37,899 nucleotides of DNA from Clostridium sp. (lineage in GTDB: Bacteria > Bacillota > Clostridia > Clostridiales > Clostridiaceae): NCBI RefSeq assembly GCF_029258205.1, contig NZ_JARHZJ010000068.1, positions 1 through 37,899 of the forward strand, given 5' to 3'. The notes under the pieces were generated by a model. It was not told where the DNA came from. It made no database searches and worked only from the letters and a program-made list of their open reading frames with translations. Below, piece by piece: positions 1-8,950 of the stretch (position 1 is the stretch's first letter; each line of letters begins with the position of its first letter). The position numbers were made by a program, and so were the translations under genes.

Positions 1-30
1 AATAATTAATAAGAAGAGGGGAGCTAAAAA

Positions 31-1161
31 ATGAAGAGGTTTAAGATTAAGACAGAAATTCTTTTTGGAGAAGGAGCCTTAGATTACTTAAAGGAACTTA
101 AGAACAAAAAAGTTTTTATAGTAACAGATCCTTTTATGGTTAAGTCAGGGACTATAGAAAAATTAACTAATAACCTTACATCATCTGAAGTTTGTATATT
201 TAGTGAAATAGTTCCAGATCCACCAATTGAGTTAGTTGTAAGTGGAATAGAAATGCTTAAAGATTTTAATCCTGATGTTGTTATTGCTTTAGGGGGAGGT
301 TCTGCTATAGATGCAACTAAGGCGATAATAGATTTTTCAAAAAAATTAGTTAAATTAAATGATATTAAGTTTGTAGCTATACCAACAACAAGTGGTACAG
401 GTTCAGAGGTTACTTCATTTTCAGTAATAACAGATAAGCAAAAAGGAATTAAATATCCTTTAGTATCAGATGAATTATTACCAGATATAGCGATTTTAGA
501 TCCAGAACTTGTAAAAACAGTTCCCAATTTTATAACTGCAGATACAGGGATGGATGTACTTACTCATGCGTTAGAAGCGTATGTTTCTAAGAATGCAACA
601 GACTTTTCAGATGCCTTAGCTGAAAAAGCAGCTACTTTAGTATTTAAATATTTACTAAAAGCTTATGAAAATGGAAATGATATAGAGGCTAGAGAAAAAA
701 TGCATAATGCATCATGTTTAGCTGGGTTAGCATTTAATGAGGCTTCTTTAGGAATAAACCATGGTATTGCTCATGTTTTAGGAGGAAAATTCCATGTTCC
801 TCATGGAAGAACTAACTCAATATTATTACCACATGTAATAGAATATAATGCGAACATAACAAGTTATAATTCTAAGGATTTTAGTGAAGCAGCAGAAAAG
901 TATGCTAAAATAGCTAAAATAGTTGGATTACAGGGATCTAATACTAGAGGATTATTAAAAAATCTTGTAAATGAAATTAAAAAGATGCAAAAGGCAATGA
1001 ATATGCCTACAACCTTAAGAGAATGTAAAGTCGATAGTGATGAACTAAAGAGCTTAGAAAATGAAATAGCTCAATTAGCACTAAAGGATGCATGTACAGA
1101 AAGTAATCCAAGGGTACCAGATGAAAAGGATATAATAGCTATTTTAAATAAAATTAAATAG
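31..1161 (+). CDS. eutG: Iron-dependent alcohol dehydrogenase, EutG type
   Basis: This 376-aa protein belongs to the group III iron-containing alcohol dehydrogenases. In the eut pathway it reduces acetaldehyde to ethanol and regenerates NAD+. The nucleotide-binding GGGSAIDATKA motif is near residue 90. The expected metal ligands are present: D175 and H179 in MDVLTHALEAY, H244 in NHG and H258 in PHG, fourteen residues after H244 as in the family. The length is typical. The ATG is preceded by a strong GAGGGGAG Shine-Dalgarno sequence. Only 30 bases of upstream sequence are visible, so its promoter is outside the window. It lies upstream of the eutS promoter, so it may be a separate transcription unit. 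PduQ is the closest alternative name; the eut context decides for EutG. Confidence 0.9.
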   Translation: MKRFKIKTEILFGEGALDYLKELKNKKVFIVTDPFMVKSGTIEKLTNNLTSSEVCIFSEIVPDPPIELVVSGIEMLKDFNPDVVIALGGGSAIDATKAIIDFSKKLVKLNDIKFVAIPTTSGTGSEVTSFSVITDKQKGIKYPLVSDELLPDIAILDPELVKTVPNFITADTGMDVLTHALEAYVSKNATDFSDALAEKAATLVFKYLLKAYENGNDIEAREKMHNASCLAGLAFNEASLGINHGIAHVLGGKFHVPHGRTNSILLPHVIEYNANITSYNSKDFSEAAEKYAKIAKIVGLQGSNTRGLLKNLVNEIKKMQKAMNMPTTLRECKVDSDELKSLENEIAQLALKDACTESNPRVPDEKDIIAILNKIK

Positions 1162-1317
1162 CTTTTTATAAGATTCAAAATAGTATTATTATATTAGAAT
1201 TTGTCCTATTTTGTAGCTTGTTTTAAAAAATTTATAAATATATACTTAATGAAGAATTAATCAAAATACAATAAAATTGTTAATGTGACAAAATAATAAA
1301 AAAGATTTGTGAATATG
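1162..1317 (+). other. eutG-eutS intergenic, upstream part
   Basis: This AT-rich stretch follows the eutG stop. It contains a short inverted repeat CAAAATAG (1176-1183) / CTATTTTG (1206-1213) with a 22-base loop and no clean T-run, so at best it is a weak terminator for eutG. I see no ORF with an RBS and no recognisable cobalamin riboswitch B12 box here. Confidence 0.5.
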
Positions 1318-1346
1318 TTGACAATTTTATTATTAAAATTTATAAT
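1318..1346 (+). promoter_or_regulatory. Consensus sigma-A promoter of eutS
   Basis: A perfect TTGACA (1318-1323) and a perfect TATAAT (1341-1346) are separated by exactly 17 bp. The predicted start is near 1353, which is the first base of the regulatory hairpin P1 that follows. A promoter this strong fits constitutive initiation with control by antitermination. Confidence 0.9.
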
Positions 1347-1352
1347 AAAGAT

Positions 1353-1391
1353 ATCACAAAGGTGTGATTAAGTTTTAGAGCAATGTAGCTT
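1353..1391 (+). promoter_or_regulatory. ANTAR (EutV) dual-hairpin antitermination site before eutS
   Basis: P1 has stem ATCAC (1353-1357) and GTGAT (1364-1368) around the hexaloop AAAGGT. P2 has stem GAGC (1378-1381) and GCTT (1388-1391, one G-U pair) around the hexaloop AATGTA. Both loops carry A at position 1 and G at position 4, the known signature of ANTAR-protein RNA targets. P2 shares bases with the left arm of the terminator that follows, so P2 formation and termination exclude each other. EutV, encoded about 1 kb downstream, is the obvious ligand; binding is inferred. Confidence 0.85.
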
Positions 1392-1446
1392 CTTAAAGGG
1401 ATTTCATTTACTTAACTGTAGGAATGAAACTTTAAGGAGCTTTTTT
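1387..1446 (+). terminator. Conditional intrinsic terminator in the eutS leader
   Basis: The arms AGCTTCTTAAAG (1387-1398) and CTTTAAGGAGCT (1430-1441) pair with a single G-U. They extend inward through a TTTCATT/AATGAAA stem and are followed by TTTTTT. The left arm overlaps the P2 hairpin of the ANTAR site, so this terminator should be switched off when EutV holds P2. Confidence 0.9.
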
Positions 1447-1513
1447 ATTAAATAGTTATGAAAAGGATTTATTTAGTCAAAGATTTAACTTTGGAAAGTA
1501 AGGTGAGAAACAT

Positions 1514-1864
1514 ATGGGAGAAGAGTCAAAACAGAGAATTATACAAGAATATGTACCAGGGAAACAAGTTACACTTGCTCATATAATAGCAAATCCTAAT
1601 GAGGACATATATAAAAAATTAGGTCTTATAGTAGACAAGAAGGATGCCATAGGAATACTAACTATAACACCAAGTGAAGCCTCTATTATTGCGGCAGACG
1701 TGGCTACAAAGGCTTCAGGAGTTTCATTAGGTTTTATAGATAGATTTAGTGGATCTTTAGTAGTAACTGGTGATATAAGTTCTGTTGAGTCAGCATTAAA
1801 TGAAGTTTTAGATGTTTTAGGTAATATTTTAAATTTCTCATCAACTAAAATCACGAGGACTTAA
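1514..1864 (+). CDS. eutS: EutS microcompartment shell protein
   Basis: This 116-aa single-BMC-domain protein is of the circularly permuted EutS/PduU type. It forms hexamers in the facets of the ethanolamine microcompartment shell. Family features are the N-terminal stretch with [17 protein letters not shown] (about residues 8-24) and the following [17 protein letters not shown] helix. The length is normal. A GGTGAG Shine-Dalgarno lies just before the ATG. It is the first gene after the promoter and the ANTAR-controlled terminator, and eutP starts 3 bases after its stop, so it should be translated with eutP, eutV and eutW from one regulated mRNA. Confidence 0.95.
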   Translation: MGEESKQRIIQEYVPGKQVTLAHIIANPNEDIYKKLGLIVDKKDAIGILTITPSEASIIAADVATKASGVSLGFIDRFSGSLVVTGDISSVESALNEVLDVLGNILNFSSTKITRT

Positions 1865-1867
1865 TAT

Positions 1868-2302
1868 ATGGGAAGAGTAATATTTATGGGTAAGACAGGA
1901 TGTGGGAAAACAACATTATGTCAAGCCTTAAACAATCTAGAAATAAAGTATAAGAAAACTCAAGCCATAGAACTATATGATAATGCCATAGATACTCCAG
2001 GAGAATATATGGAAAACAGAGGATACTATACTGCTTTAATAGTTACAGCAGCAGATTCTGATATTATAGCTTTAGTTTATGACTGTACTTCAGAAGAAAA
2101 TTATATTGCTCCAGGCTTTGCAAGTATATTTTGTAAAGAAGTTATAGGCATTATCACAAAGATAAATCTAGCTAAGGAGAAGTCAGAAATAGAAGTAGCA
2201 GAAGAACGGTTAAATTTAGCTGGAGTAAGCAAAATATTTAAAGTTGATACAGTAGATGATGTGGGAATTAAAGAGTTATTTAATTATCTAAACAAATTTT
2301 AA
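1868..2302 (+). CDS. eutP: EutP P-loop protein
   Basis: This 144-aa P-loop NTPase carries the Walker A motif GKTGCGKT at residues 8-15, a DTPGEY motif (switch region) near residues 43-48 and a TKINL sequence resembling the G4 motif of small GTPases. In Salmonella, EutP and EutQ have been linked to acetate kinase activity, which would complete acetyl phosphate to acetate plus ATP. Whether this protein acts as a kinase or as a GTPase is not visible from sequence. It lies between eutS (3-base gap) and eutV (17-base gap) in the regulatory-end transcript. Confidence 0.9.
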   Translation: MGRVIFMGKTGCGKTTLCQALNNLEIKYKKTQAIELYDNAIDTPGEYMENRGYYTALIVTAADSDIIALVYDCTSEENYIAPGFASIFCKEVIGIITKINLAKEKSEIEVAEERLNLAGVSKIFKVDTVDDVGIKELFNYLNKF

Positions 2303-2319
2303 TTTGAGGTGAACTGTTA

Positions 2320-2895
2320 ATGAAAAGAACTATAGTAATAGTCGATGATGAGCCTATTACAAGAATGGATACAAGAGAAATTTTAGAGGCTAATGGATAC
2401 GAGGTTGTAGGAGAAGCTTCTGATGGTTTTGAAGCAATTGAAGTTTGTAAAAAATATAATCCTAGCTTAGTTTTAATGGATATAGATATGCCTTTACTTG
2501 ATGGAATAAAAGCTAGTAAGGTATTAACTAAGGAAAATTTAGTTGGGGGCATAATATTATTAACAGCATTTGAAGACAAAAAATATATTGAAATGGCTAA
2601 AGAAGTAGGAGGCTTTGGATATATGATTAAGCCTATAAATGAAAAAGTATTTATTCCTACTATAGAGATGTGCTTATCAAAGGCTGAAGAGTTTGATGAA
2701 CTGAAAAAAGATTATGATAAGATAAATAATAAATTAAATGATAGAAAGTTAATAGAGAAGGCAAAAGGAATACTTGTTAAGCAATTGAACTCAAATGAAA
2801 ATGAGGCTTATAATAGAATAAGAAAATTAAGTATGGATAGAAGAACTACTATGGCTGAAATAGCAAAAATAATCATTGTTGGTTATGAGGGATAA
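2320..2895 (+). CDS. eutV: EutV response regulator, receiver plus ANTAR RNA-binding domain
   Basis: This 191-aa two-domain antiterminator has a CheY-like receiver (residues about 4-120) with the acidic pair D9/D10, phosphoacceptor D54 in LVLMDIDMP and the conserved Lys in MIKP. It is followed by a coiled-coil linker and a C-terminal ANTAR domain (about 128-187) containing the typical AKGILV helix. Phosphorylated EutV dimerises and binds paired hexaloop hairpins in leader RNAs. Two such sites are present in this window, before eutS and before eutA. Its partner kinase eutW begins 2 bases after its stop. Because it sits behind the first regulated terminator, it should reinforce its own synthesis. 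Confidence 0.95.
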   Translation: MKRTIVIVDDEPITRMDTREILEANGYEVVGEASDGFEAIEVCKKYNPSLVLMDIDMPLLDGIKASKVLTKENLVGGIILLTAFEDKKYIEMAKEVGGFGYMIKPINEKVFIPTIEMCLSKAEEFDELKKDYDKINNKLNDRKLIEKAKGILVKQLNSNENEAYNRIRKLSMDRRTTMAEIAKIIIVGYEG

Positions 2896-2897
2896 TA

Positions 2898-4325
2898 ATG
2901 ATTAGAGTATTATGTAAAGAAAACACGCATTTAAGTCAAGATGATATAAATAAGATAAGTGAAGTTTCAAAGTCACTACAAATCATGGCGGATTTTTATG
3001 AGAGTGATGCGTTTATAGATGTTTTAGATAAAGAGGGAAATTTTGCTATTGTAGTAGACCATGCTATTCCAGAAGACAAGCCTTCATTATATAAAGAGAA
3101 AGTAGTTGGAAAAAGAGCTTTAAAGGAAAATGAGCCAGGTGTTATAGAAACATTGAAAAATGGGTCAGTTAATAAGGATATAAAAGCACTAACTCAAGAA
3201 AATAAATTTGTAAAGCAAAGAATACATCCAATTTTTAATGAAGAAAAGGTTGTAGGAGTTGTCATAGTAGAAAAAGACATTAGTAATGAGCTTGAAAGTG
3301 ATTTCAAGATTGACATAAGTTCTGCAAATGAAAGTTCAGAATCAAAGAGTTTTTTAAATCTATTAAGAGAAGGAGCTTTAATAACAAACAATCTTCATGA
3401 TGGAATACTTGTTTTTGATAAAAGAGGAAAGCTTGTTATAAAAAATATTAAAGCAGATAATATATATAGTGGTTTAGGATATAAAAGTATAGACTATGGA
3501 GATGACTTTAATAAATTGTCCTTAGACAATGCCAAGTTTGAATATATATCAAATACAAGTGGAGAGAAGGATAATTTAAAACAAATAATAGAAGTTAAAT
3601 TAAAAAATTCTTATTTTCAATTAAGTAGGACTTTTATAGATGAGGAAAATTTAAGAATAATTGAGATAATAAAGGATATAAGTGATGTTAAAAATAAAGA
3701 AGCTGAGTTAGTTTTAAAATCAGTGGCATTAAGGGAAGCACATCATAGAGTTAAAAATAGTTTGCAAACAGCAGCGGCATTACTTAGAAGTCAAAGTAGA
3801 CGATGCAAAAGTGATGAGGCAAAGGAATATTTACAAGAAAGTGTAAACAGAATACTTGCTATTGCTACTACTCACGATTTATTATCTAAATCGCAAGGAA
3901 ATAATATTAAGGTTAGAGATGCTATTGATGTATTAACAGAAAATATAAAGAAAAGTTGGTATGGATCTAACATAAATATTTATATAACAGGAAACAATTT
4001 TTATATGGATGGAGAAAAGTTAACTGGATTACTTTTAATAATGAATGAACTTATACAAAATTGTTTTGATCATGCATTTGCTGATAGAGATGAAGGTACA
4101 ATACAAATTCTTATACAAAGTGATGGAGAAGATAAAGCCATAGCTGTTGTTGATAATGGATGTGGATTTGACTTAGGTTTGATTAACAATAATAATTTAG
4201 GATTATTTATAGTTAATAGTTACATAAAAGATCAGTTAAAAGGAACTATGAGTATAACTTCTAATAGAGAAGGAACTAAGGTACTATTAAATTTTAAAAT
4301 TGAAGAAAATGAAGAATTTAAATAA
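2898..4325 (+). CDS. eutW: EutW sensor histidine kinase
   Basis: This 475-aa kinase is the ethanolamine-responsive partner of EutV in the known enterococcal system. The N-terminal ~150 residues look like a soluble sensor of the H_kinase_N type, followed by a PAS-like segment (about 155-260). The HisKA_2-type phosphoacceptor box HHRVKNSLQ starts at residue 282. The C-terminal ATPase domain shows NELIQN, VDNGCGFD and the GLFIV box. There is no signal peptide or membrane segment, so it is cytoplasmic and should sense internal ethanolamine. Its stop lies 5 bases before the second ANTAR hairpin, which separates the regulators from the catabolic genes. Confidence 0.93.
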   Translation: MIRVLCKENTHLSQDDINKISEVSKSLQIMADFYESDAFIDVLDKEGNFAIVVDHAIPEDKPSLYKEKVVGKRALKENEPGVIETLKNGSVNKDIKALTQENKFVKQRIHPIFNEEKVVGVVIVEKDISNELESDFKIDISSANESSESKSFLNLLREGALITNNLHDGILVFDKRGKLVIKNIKADNIYSGLGYKSIDYGDDFNKLSLDNAKFEYISNTSGEKDNLKQIIEVKLKNSYFQLSRTFIDEENLRIIEIIKDISDVKNKEAELVLKSVALREAHHRVKNSLQTAAALLRSQSRRCKSDEAKEYLQESVNRILAIATTHDLLSKSQGNNIKVRDAIDVLTENIKKSWYGSNINIYITGNNFYMDGEKLTGLLLIMNELIQNCFDHAFADRDEGTIQILIQSDGEDKAIAVVDNGCGFDLGLINNNNLGLFIVNSYIKDQLKGTMSITSNREGTKVLLNFKIEENEEFK

Positions 4326-4330
4326 CTATG

Positions 4331-4369
4331 AACTGCAAAGTAGTGGTTTGAATTGAGCAATGAGGCTTA
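4331..4369 (+). promoter_or_regulatory. ANTAR (EutV) dual-hairpin antitermination site before eutA
   Basis: P1 has stem AACTGC (4331-4336) / GTGGTT (4343-4348, two G-U pairs) around the hexaloop AAAGTA. P2 has stem TGAGC (4354-4358) / GCTTA (4365-4369) around the hexaloop AATGAG. Both loops have A at position 1 and G at position 4. P2 overlaps the left arm of the terminator that follows. The layout matches the eutS leader, although no promoter precedes it, so it acts on readthrough transcription from eutW. Confidence 0.82.
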
Positions 4370-4433
4370 AGGTTATAGAAAATAAAACTTAGATTTTTAA
4401 ATCATGTTTATTTCTGTAGCTTTAAGCCTTTTT
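4363..4433 (+). terminator. Conditional intrinsic terminator between eutW and eutA
   Basis: The arms AGGCTTAAGG (from 4363) and CTTTAAGCCT (4420-4429) pair with one G-U. A longer imperfect A/T stem continues inward (around 4374-4386 with 4407-4419), and TTTTT follows. It is expected to stop transcription unless EutV stabilises P2. Confidence 0.85.
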
Positions 4434-4539
4434 AGTTCTTTAAAATAATTATCTAAATTAAAGAATTTAATTAGGCATTATAAGTTGATATGAAAAATAA
4501 CAATTTATAAATTTTTAAAAATATTAAGGGGGTGAAAGG

Positions 4540-5973
4540 ATGAGAGAGGAACTTTTAAGTGTTGGAATAGATATAGGCACAAGTACAACTCAGCTTATAT
4601 TTTCTAAGTTAATAGTTGAAAATGAAGCATCAGCTTTTACCGTTCCAAGAATAAGTATTGTAGATAAGGAAATTATATATAGAAGTGAAGTTTATTTTAC
4701 ACCACTTATTTCAAATAATGAAATAGATGGAAGAAAAATAAAAGAAATTATTGAAGAAGAATATAAAAAGGCTGGAACAAATAAGGATGATATTCAAACA
4801 GGTGCAGTAATAATAACAGGAGAAACAGCTAGAAAAGAAAATGCAAACGATGTATTACATACATTGAGTGGATTTGCTGGAGACTTTGTTGTAGCAACAG
4901 CTGGACCAGATTTAGAAAGTATAATAGCTGGAAAGGGTGCTGGAGCACATATTTATTCTAAGGAACATTCAACTAGTGTTGTAAATATAGACATTGGAGG
5001 AGGTACAAGTAACCTTGCACTTTTTTTAAGAGGTGAAGTTAAGGATACTGGATGTCTAGATGTAGGAGGAAGACTTATAAAGATTAATCCAAATACAAGA
5101 GAGATAATATATATTTCACCTAAAATAGAAAAAATAATAAAAGAAAAGAACTTAGGACTAAAGATAGGGACTAAGGCAACACTAGAGAATATTAAACCAG
5201 TAGTTAATATGATGGTTGCTTGGTTAGAGGAAAGTGTTGGTTTAAAGCCTAAGGATGAATACTTTGATTACATAGTGACTAATAAAAATATAGATTTAGA
5301 AACTGAAATAAAATGCATATCCTTCTCAGGAGGTGTTGCAGATTATATATACTATGATGGAGAAATCCAGGATTATTTTAAATATGGAGATATTGGAATA
5401 ATACTAGGAGAAGCTATTAAAAATTCAGATTTATGTAAGAAGCTTAAAGTAGTAAGATCTATTGAAACTATAAGAGCAACTGTTGTTGGAGCTGGCTCTC
5501 ATACAACAGAAATAAGTGGAAGTACAATTACTTACACAAAGGATAGCTTCCCAATAAAAAATTTACCAATATTAAAGCTTAGTTTAGAAGATGAAAGTCA
5601 AGGTGCTTATGAATTAGAAACAGCTCTTAGGAAAAAAATAGAGTGGTTTAGATTAGAAAATGATTTTCAAAAGATAGCAATAGCTATTAATGGTAAAAAG
5701 AATCCATCCTTTAAAGAGATACAGGAGTATGCAAAAGGTCTTGTAAGTGGGATGAAGGATTTAATTGAGAAAGATGGACAACTAATAGTAGTTGTTGAAA
5801 ATGATATGGCTAAGGTTTTAGGACAAGCAATATATTCCTTACTTAATTTTCAAAAAGAAATTATATGTATTGATGGTATTAAGGTAGAAAATGGAGATTA
5901 CATAGACCTTGGAACACCAATTGCAGATGGAAAAGTATTACCAGTTGTTATAAAAACATTAGTTTTCAACTAA
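4540..5973 (+). CDS. eutA: EutA ethanolamine ammonia-lyase reactivating factor
   Basis: This 477-aa protein has the actin/Hsp70-like ATPase fold of the family. The phosphate-1 loop is GIDIGTSTTQL near residues 9-19 and the second phosphate loop is NIDIGGGTSN near residue 150. EutA exchanges damaged cobalamin on EutBC for fresh adenosylcobalamin using ATP. A strong RBS (GGGGGTGAAAGG) lies just upstream of the ATG. It is the first gene after the second ANTAR-controlled terminator, and eutB follows after 18 bases, so reactivase and lyase are made together. The length is typical. Confidence 0.93.
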   Translation: MREELLSVGIDIGTSTTQLIFSKLIVENEASAFTVPRISIVDKEIIYRSEVYFTPLISNNEIDGRKIKEIIEEEYKKAGTNKDDIQTGAVIITGETARKENANDVLHTLSGFAGDFVVATAGPDLESIIAGKGAGAHIYSKEHSTSVVNIDIGGGTSNLALFLRGEVKDTGCLDVGGRLIKINPNTREIIYISPKIEKIIKEKNLGLKIGTKATLENIKPVVNMMVAWLEESVGLKPKDEYFDYIVTNKNIDLETEIKCISFSGGVADYIYYDGEIQDYFKYGDIGIILGEAIKNSDLCKKLKVVRSIETIRATVVGAGSHTTEISGSTITYTKDSFPIKNLPILKLSLEDESQGAYELETALRKKIEWFRLENDFQKIAIAINGKKNPSFKEIQEYAKGLVSGMKDLIEKDGQLIVVVENDMAKVLGQAIYSLLNFQKEIICIDGIKVENGDYIDLGTPIADGKVLPVVIKTLVFN

Positions 5974-5991
5974 TTGGAAGGAGGATAAGAA

Positions 5992-7359
5992 ATGATTTTA
6001 AAAACAAAATTATTTGGAAAAGTCTATGATTTCAAATCTTTAAATGAGGTTATGGCTAAGGCAAACGAAGAGAAATCAGGAGATAGATTAGCTGGATTAG
6101 CAGCAGAGTCTTCAGAAGAAAGAGTAGCAGCGAAGGTTGTATTATCAAATATAACTTTAGAGGATTTAAGAAATAACCCAGCAGTTCCTTATGAAATAGA
6201 CGAGGTAACTAGAATAATTCAAGATGATGTAAATGAAAAAATATACAATGAAATAAAACATTGGACAGTATCTGAATTTAGAGAGTGGATATTAGATGAA
6301 AATACAACAAGTGATGATATAAGAAGAATTTCAAGAGGTTTAACTTCTGAAATGGTAGCAGCTGTAGCAAAATTAATGTCTAATATGGACTTAATATATG
6401 GAGCAAGAAAGATAAAGGTAACAGCACACTGTAACACAACAATAGGTGAAAAAGGAACTTTATCAGCGAGACTTCAACCGAATCATCCAACAGATGATCC
6501 AGATGGAATAATGGCTTCATTATTAGAAGGATTAACTTTTGGAGTTGGTGATGCAGTTTTAGGATTAAACCCAGTTGATGACTCTGTTGAGAGTGTTACT
6601 AAAGTATTAAAGAGATTTGATGAAATAAAAAGAAAATTTAAAATACCAACTCAAACTTGTGTACTAGCTCACGTAACAACTCAAATGGAAGCTATAAGAC
6701 AAGGTGCACCTACAGACTTAATATTCCAATCAATAGCAGGTTCTGAAAAGGGAAATGAAGCTTTTGGATTTAATGCAGCAACTATAGAAGAAGCTAGACA
6801 ATTAGCTTTAAAGCAAGGAACAGCTACTGGTCCAAATGTAATGTACTTTGAAACTGGACAAGGTTCAGAGCTTTCATCAGATGCTCACCATGGAGTTGAT
6901 CAAGTAACTATGGAAGCTAGATGTTATGGATTCGCTAAGAGATTCCAACCATTCTTAGTTAACACAGTTGTTGGATTCATAGGACCAGAGTATTTATATG
7001 ATTCAAAACAAGTTATAAGAGCTGGGCTTGAAGATCACTTTATGGGTAAATTAACAGGAATACCAATGGGATGTGATGCATGTTATACAAATCACATGAA
7101 AGCAGACCAAAATGATATAGAAAATTTAGCTGTATTATTAACAACAGCAGGATGTACTTATTTCATGGGAATTCCACATGGAGATGACGTAATGCTTAAC
7201 TATCAAACTACAGGATATCATGAGACAGCTGCTTTAAGAGAAATGTTTGGATTAACAGCTATTAAAGAGTTCCAAGATTGGTTAGTTGAAATGGGATTTG
7301 TAGATGAAAATGGAAAACTTACTAAAAAAGCAGGAGACGCATCTGTACTTTTAGGATAG
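5992..7359 (+). CDS. eutB: Ethanolamine ammonia-lyase heavy chain EutB
   Basis: This 455-aa large subunit of the adenosylcobalamin-dependent lyase converts ethanolamine to acetaldehyde and ammonia. The protein is full length and shows the family's TIM-barrel signature stretches, for example [36 protein letters not shown] and [16 protein letters not shown]. Codon use is highly optimised compared with the regulatory genes, consistent with an abundant enzyme. A consensus GGAGG RBS sits upstream. eutC begins 16 bases after its stop. Confidence 0.97.
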   Translation: MILKTKLFGKVYDFKSLNEVMAKANEEKSGDRLAGLAAESSEERVAAKVVLSNITLEDLRNNPAVPYEIDEVTRIIQDDVNEKIYNEIKHWTVSEFREWILDENTTSDDIRRISRGLTSEMVAAVAKLMSNMDLIYGARKIKVTAHCNTTIGEKGTLSARLQPNHPTDDPDGIMASLLEGLTFGVGDAVLGLNPVDDSVESVTKVLKRFDEIKRKFKIPTQTCVLAHVTTQMEAIRQGAPTDLIFQSIAGSEKGNEAFGFNAATIEEARQLALKQGTATGPNVMYFETGQGSELSSDAHHGVDQVTMEARCYGFAKRFQPFLVNTVVGFIGPEYLYDSKQVIRAGLEDHFMGKLTGIPMGCDACYTNHMKADQNDIENLAVLLTTAGCTYFMGIPHGDDVMLNYQTTGYHETAALREMFGLTAIKEFQDWLVEMGFVDENGKLTKKAGDASVLLG

Positions 7360-7375
7360 GAGGGAGAAGAGAGTT

Positions 7376-8263
7376 ATGAACGAAAAAGATTTAAAACTAA
7401 TGGTTGAGCAATTAGTTAGCCAAATGGTTGGAGAAGTTGATGTAAAATCAGTAGAAAAAGTGGTTAAAGAAGTTGCTCAAAATCAATCTCAAGTGGAAAG
7501 CGATGAGTTTATACCAGATATTACAGAGATAGATATAAAGAAGCAACTTTTAGTTGATAATCCAGTTGATAGAGAGGCTTACTTAGAAATGAAAGCTAAA
7601 ACACCGGCTAGATTAGGTTTAGGAAGAGCAGGAGCTAGATATAAAACTATAACAGCTTTAAGAATGAGAGCAGACCATGCTGCTGCACAAGACTCAGTTT
7701 TCTCAGATGTTTCAGAGGAATTTATAAAGAAAAATAATTTTATACCTTTGAAAACTATGTGTACTGATAAGGATGAATATGTAACTCGTCCAGATCTTGG
7801 AAGAAAATTTTCTGAAGAAACAATAGAGGTTATAAAAGAAAAATGTGATAAAAACCCTAAGGTTCAAATTATGGTTGGAGATGGTTTAAGTTCAGCTGCA
7901 ATAGAAGCTAACGTAGAAGATATTCTTCCTTCAATAGAGCAAGGATTAAAAATGTATGGTTTAAATGTTGGACCTATAATATTTGTTAAATATTGTAGAG
8001 TTCCAGCTATGGATGCTGTAGGAGAAGCAACTGGGGCAGATGTTGTTTGCTTACTAGTTGGAGAAAGACCAGGTCTTGTAACTGCTGAGTCAATGTCAGC
8101 ATATATAGCATATAAACCAAAGGTTGGAATGCCAGAAGCTAAGAGAACTGTTATATCAAACATTCATAAAGGTGGAACAACTGCCGTTGAAGCAGGAGCT
8201 CATATTGCAGAGTTAATAAAAACAATGTTAGATAAAAAAGCTTCAGGAATAGATCTTAAATAA
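7376..8263 (+). CDS. eutC: Ethanolamine ammonia-lyase light chain EutC
   Basis: This 295-aa small subunit completes the cobalamin-binding interface with EutB. Recognisable family segments are [46 protein letters not shown] and [20 protein letters not shown]. The first ~25 residues ([13 protein letters not shown]) form an amphipathic helix separated from the catalytic part by a charged linker, the arrangement of a microcompartment-targeting peptide. The enzyme probably enters the shell through it. It lies between eutB and eutL in the catabolic transcript. Confidence 0.96.
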   Translation: MNEKDLKLMVEQLVSQMVGEVDVKSVEKVVKEVAQNQSQVESDEFIPDITEIDIKKQLLVDNPVDREAYLEMKAKTPARLGLGRAGARYKTITALRMRADHAAAQDSVFSDVSEEFIKKNNFIPLKTMCTDKDEYVTRPDLGRKFSEETIEVIKEKCDKNPKVQIMVGDGLSSAAIEANVEDILPSIEQGLKMYGLNVGPIIFVKYCRVPAMDAVGEATGADVVCLLVGERPGLVTAESMSAYIAYKPKVGMPEAKRTVISNIHKGGTTAVEAGAHIAELIKTMLDKKASGIDLK

Positions 8264-8284
8264 TAAGTTTGGAGGGAATTAAGC

Positions 8285-8938
8285 ATGAAAAATGATTTAA
8301 TACGTCCTAATGTTTTAAGCGTTAAGATAATATCAAATGTTAGTCCAGAGATGGCTAAAAAATTAGAATTAGAACCACATCACAAGAGTTTAGGATTAAT
8401 CACAGCAGACTGTGATGATGTAACTTATACAGCTTTAGATGAGGCTACAAAAGCAGCAGAGGTAGATGTAGTTTACGCTAGATCAATGTATGCTGGAGCT
8501 TTAAATGCTTCAACAAAATTAGCTGGGGAAGTAATTGGTATCTTAGCTGGACCAAGTCCTGCTGAAGTTAGAAGTGGATTAAATGCTACTTTAGATTTCA
8601 TTGATAGTGGAGTTGGATTTATAAGTGCAAATGAAGATGATTCAATTTGTTACTATGCTCAATGTGTATCAAGAACTGGATCATATCTTTCAAAAACAGC
8701 AGGAATAAGAGAAGGTGAAGCTTTAGCTTATTTAGTAGCTCCTCCATTAGAAGCAATGTATGCTTTAGATGCAGCATTAAAGGCTGCAGATGTTGAAATG
8801 TGTGAATTCTTTGCACCTCCAACAGAAACAAACTTTGCAGGAGCCTTACTTACAGGATCACAATCAGCATGTAAAGCAGCATGTGATGCATTTGCAGAGG
8901 CAGTACAATCAGTAGCTAGTAATCCATTAGGATTCTAA
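8285..8938 (+). CDS. eutL: EutL tandem-domain shell protein
   Basis: This 217-aa protein has two fused circularly permuted BMC domains. It forms trimers with a gated central pore in the ethanolamine microcompartment shell. Family segments include ITADCDDVTYTALDEATKAA, YAGALNASTKLAGEVIGILAG and the C-terminal FFAPPTETNFAGALLTG. The length matches EutL. It starts with an RBS (GGAGGG) 21 bases after eutC, and the EutK-like shell gene follows after 12 bases, so two shell components are co-translated with the lyase. Confidence 0.96.
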   Translation: MKNDLIRPNVLSVKIISNVSPEMAKKLELEPHHKSLGLITADCDDVTYTALDEATKAAEVDVVYARSMYAGALNASTKLAGEVIGILAGPSPAEVRSGLNATLDFIDSGVGFISANEDDSICYYAQCVSRTGSYLSKTAGIREGEALAYLVAPPLEAMYALDAALKAADVEMCEFFAPPTETNFAGALLTGSQSACKAACDAFAEAVQSVASNPLGF

Positions 8939-8950
8939 TAGGCTAAAAAT

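Noticed and set aside
84-527. 147-aa minus-strand frame in eutG
   Set aside because: Antisense to a clearly conserved gene, with no RBS and no family.
1162-1513. Possible adenosylcobalamin riboswitch or EutX-like sRNA upstream of eutS
   Set aside because: No B12-box-like sequence and no riboswitch-sized structure before the promoter; the transcript from 1353 contains only the ANTAR site and terminator. In other species EutX lies elsewhere in the locus, possibly outside this window.
8619-8831. Leu/His-rich 70-aa minus-strand frame inside eutL
   Set aside because: Shadow of the highly biased codons of eutL; composition is not protein-like.
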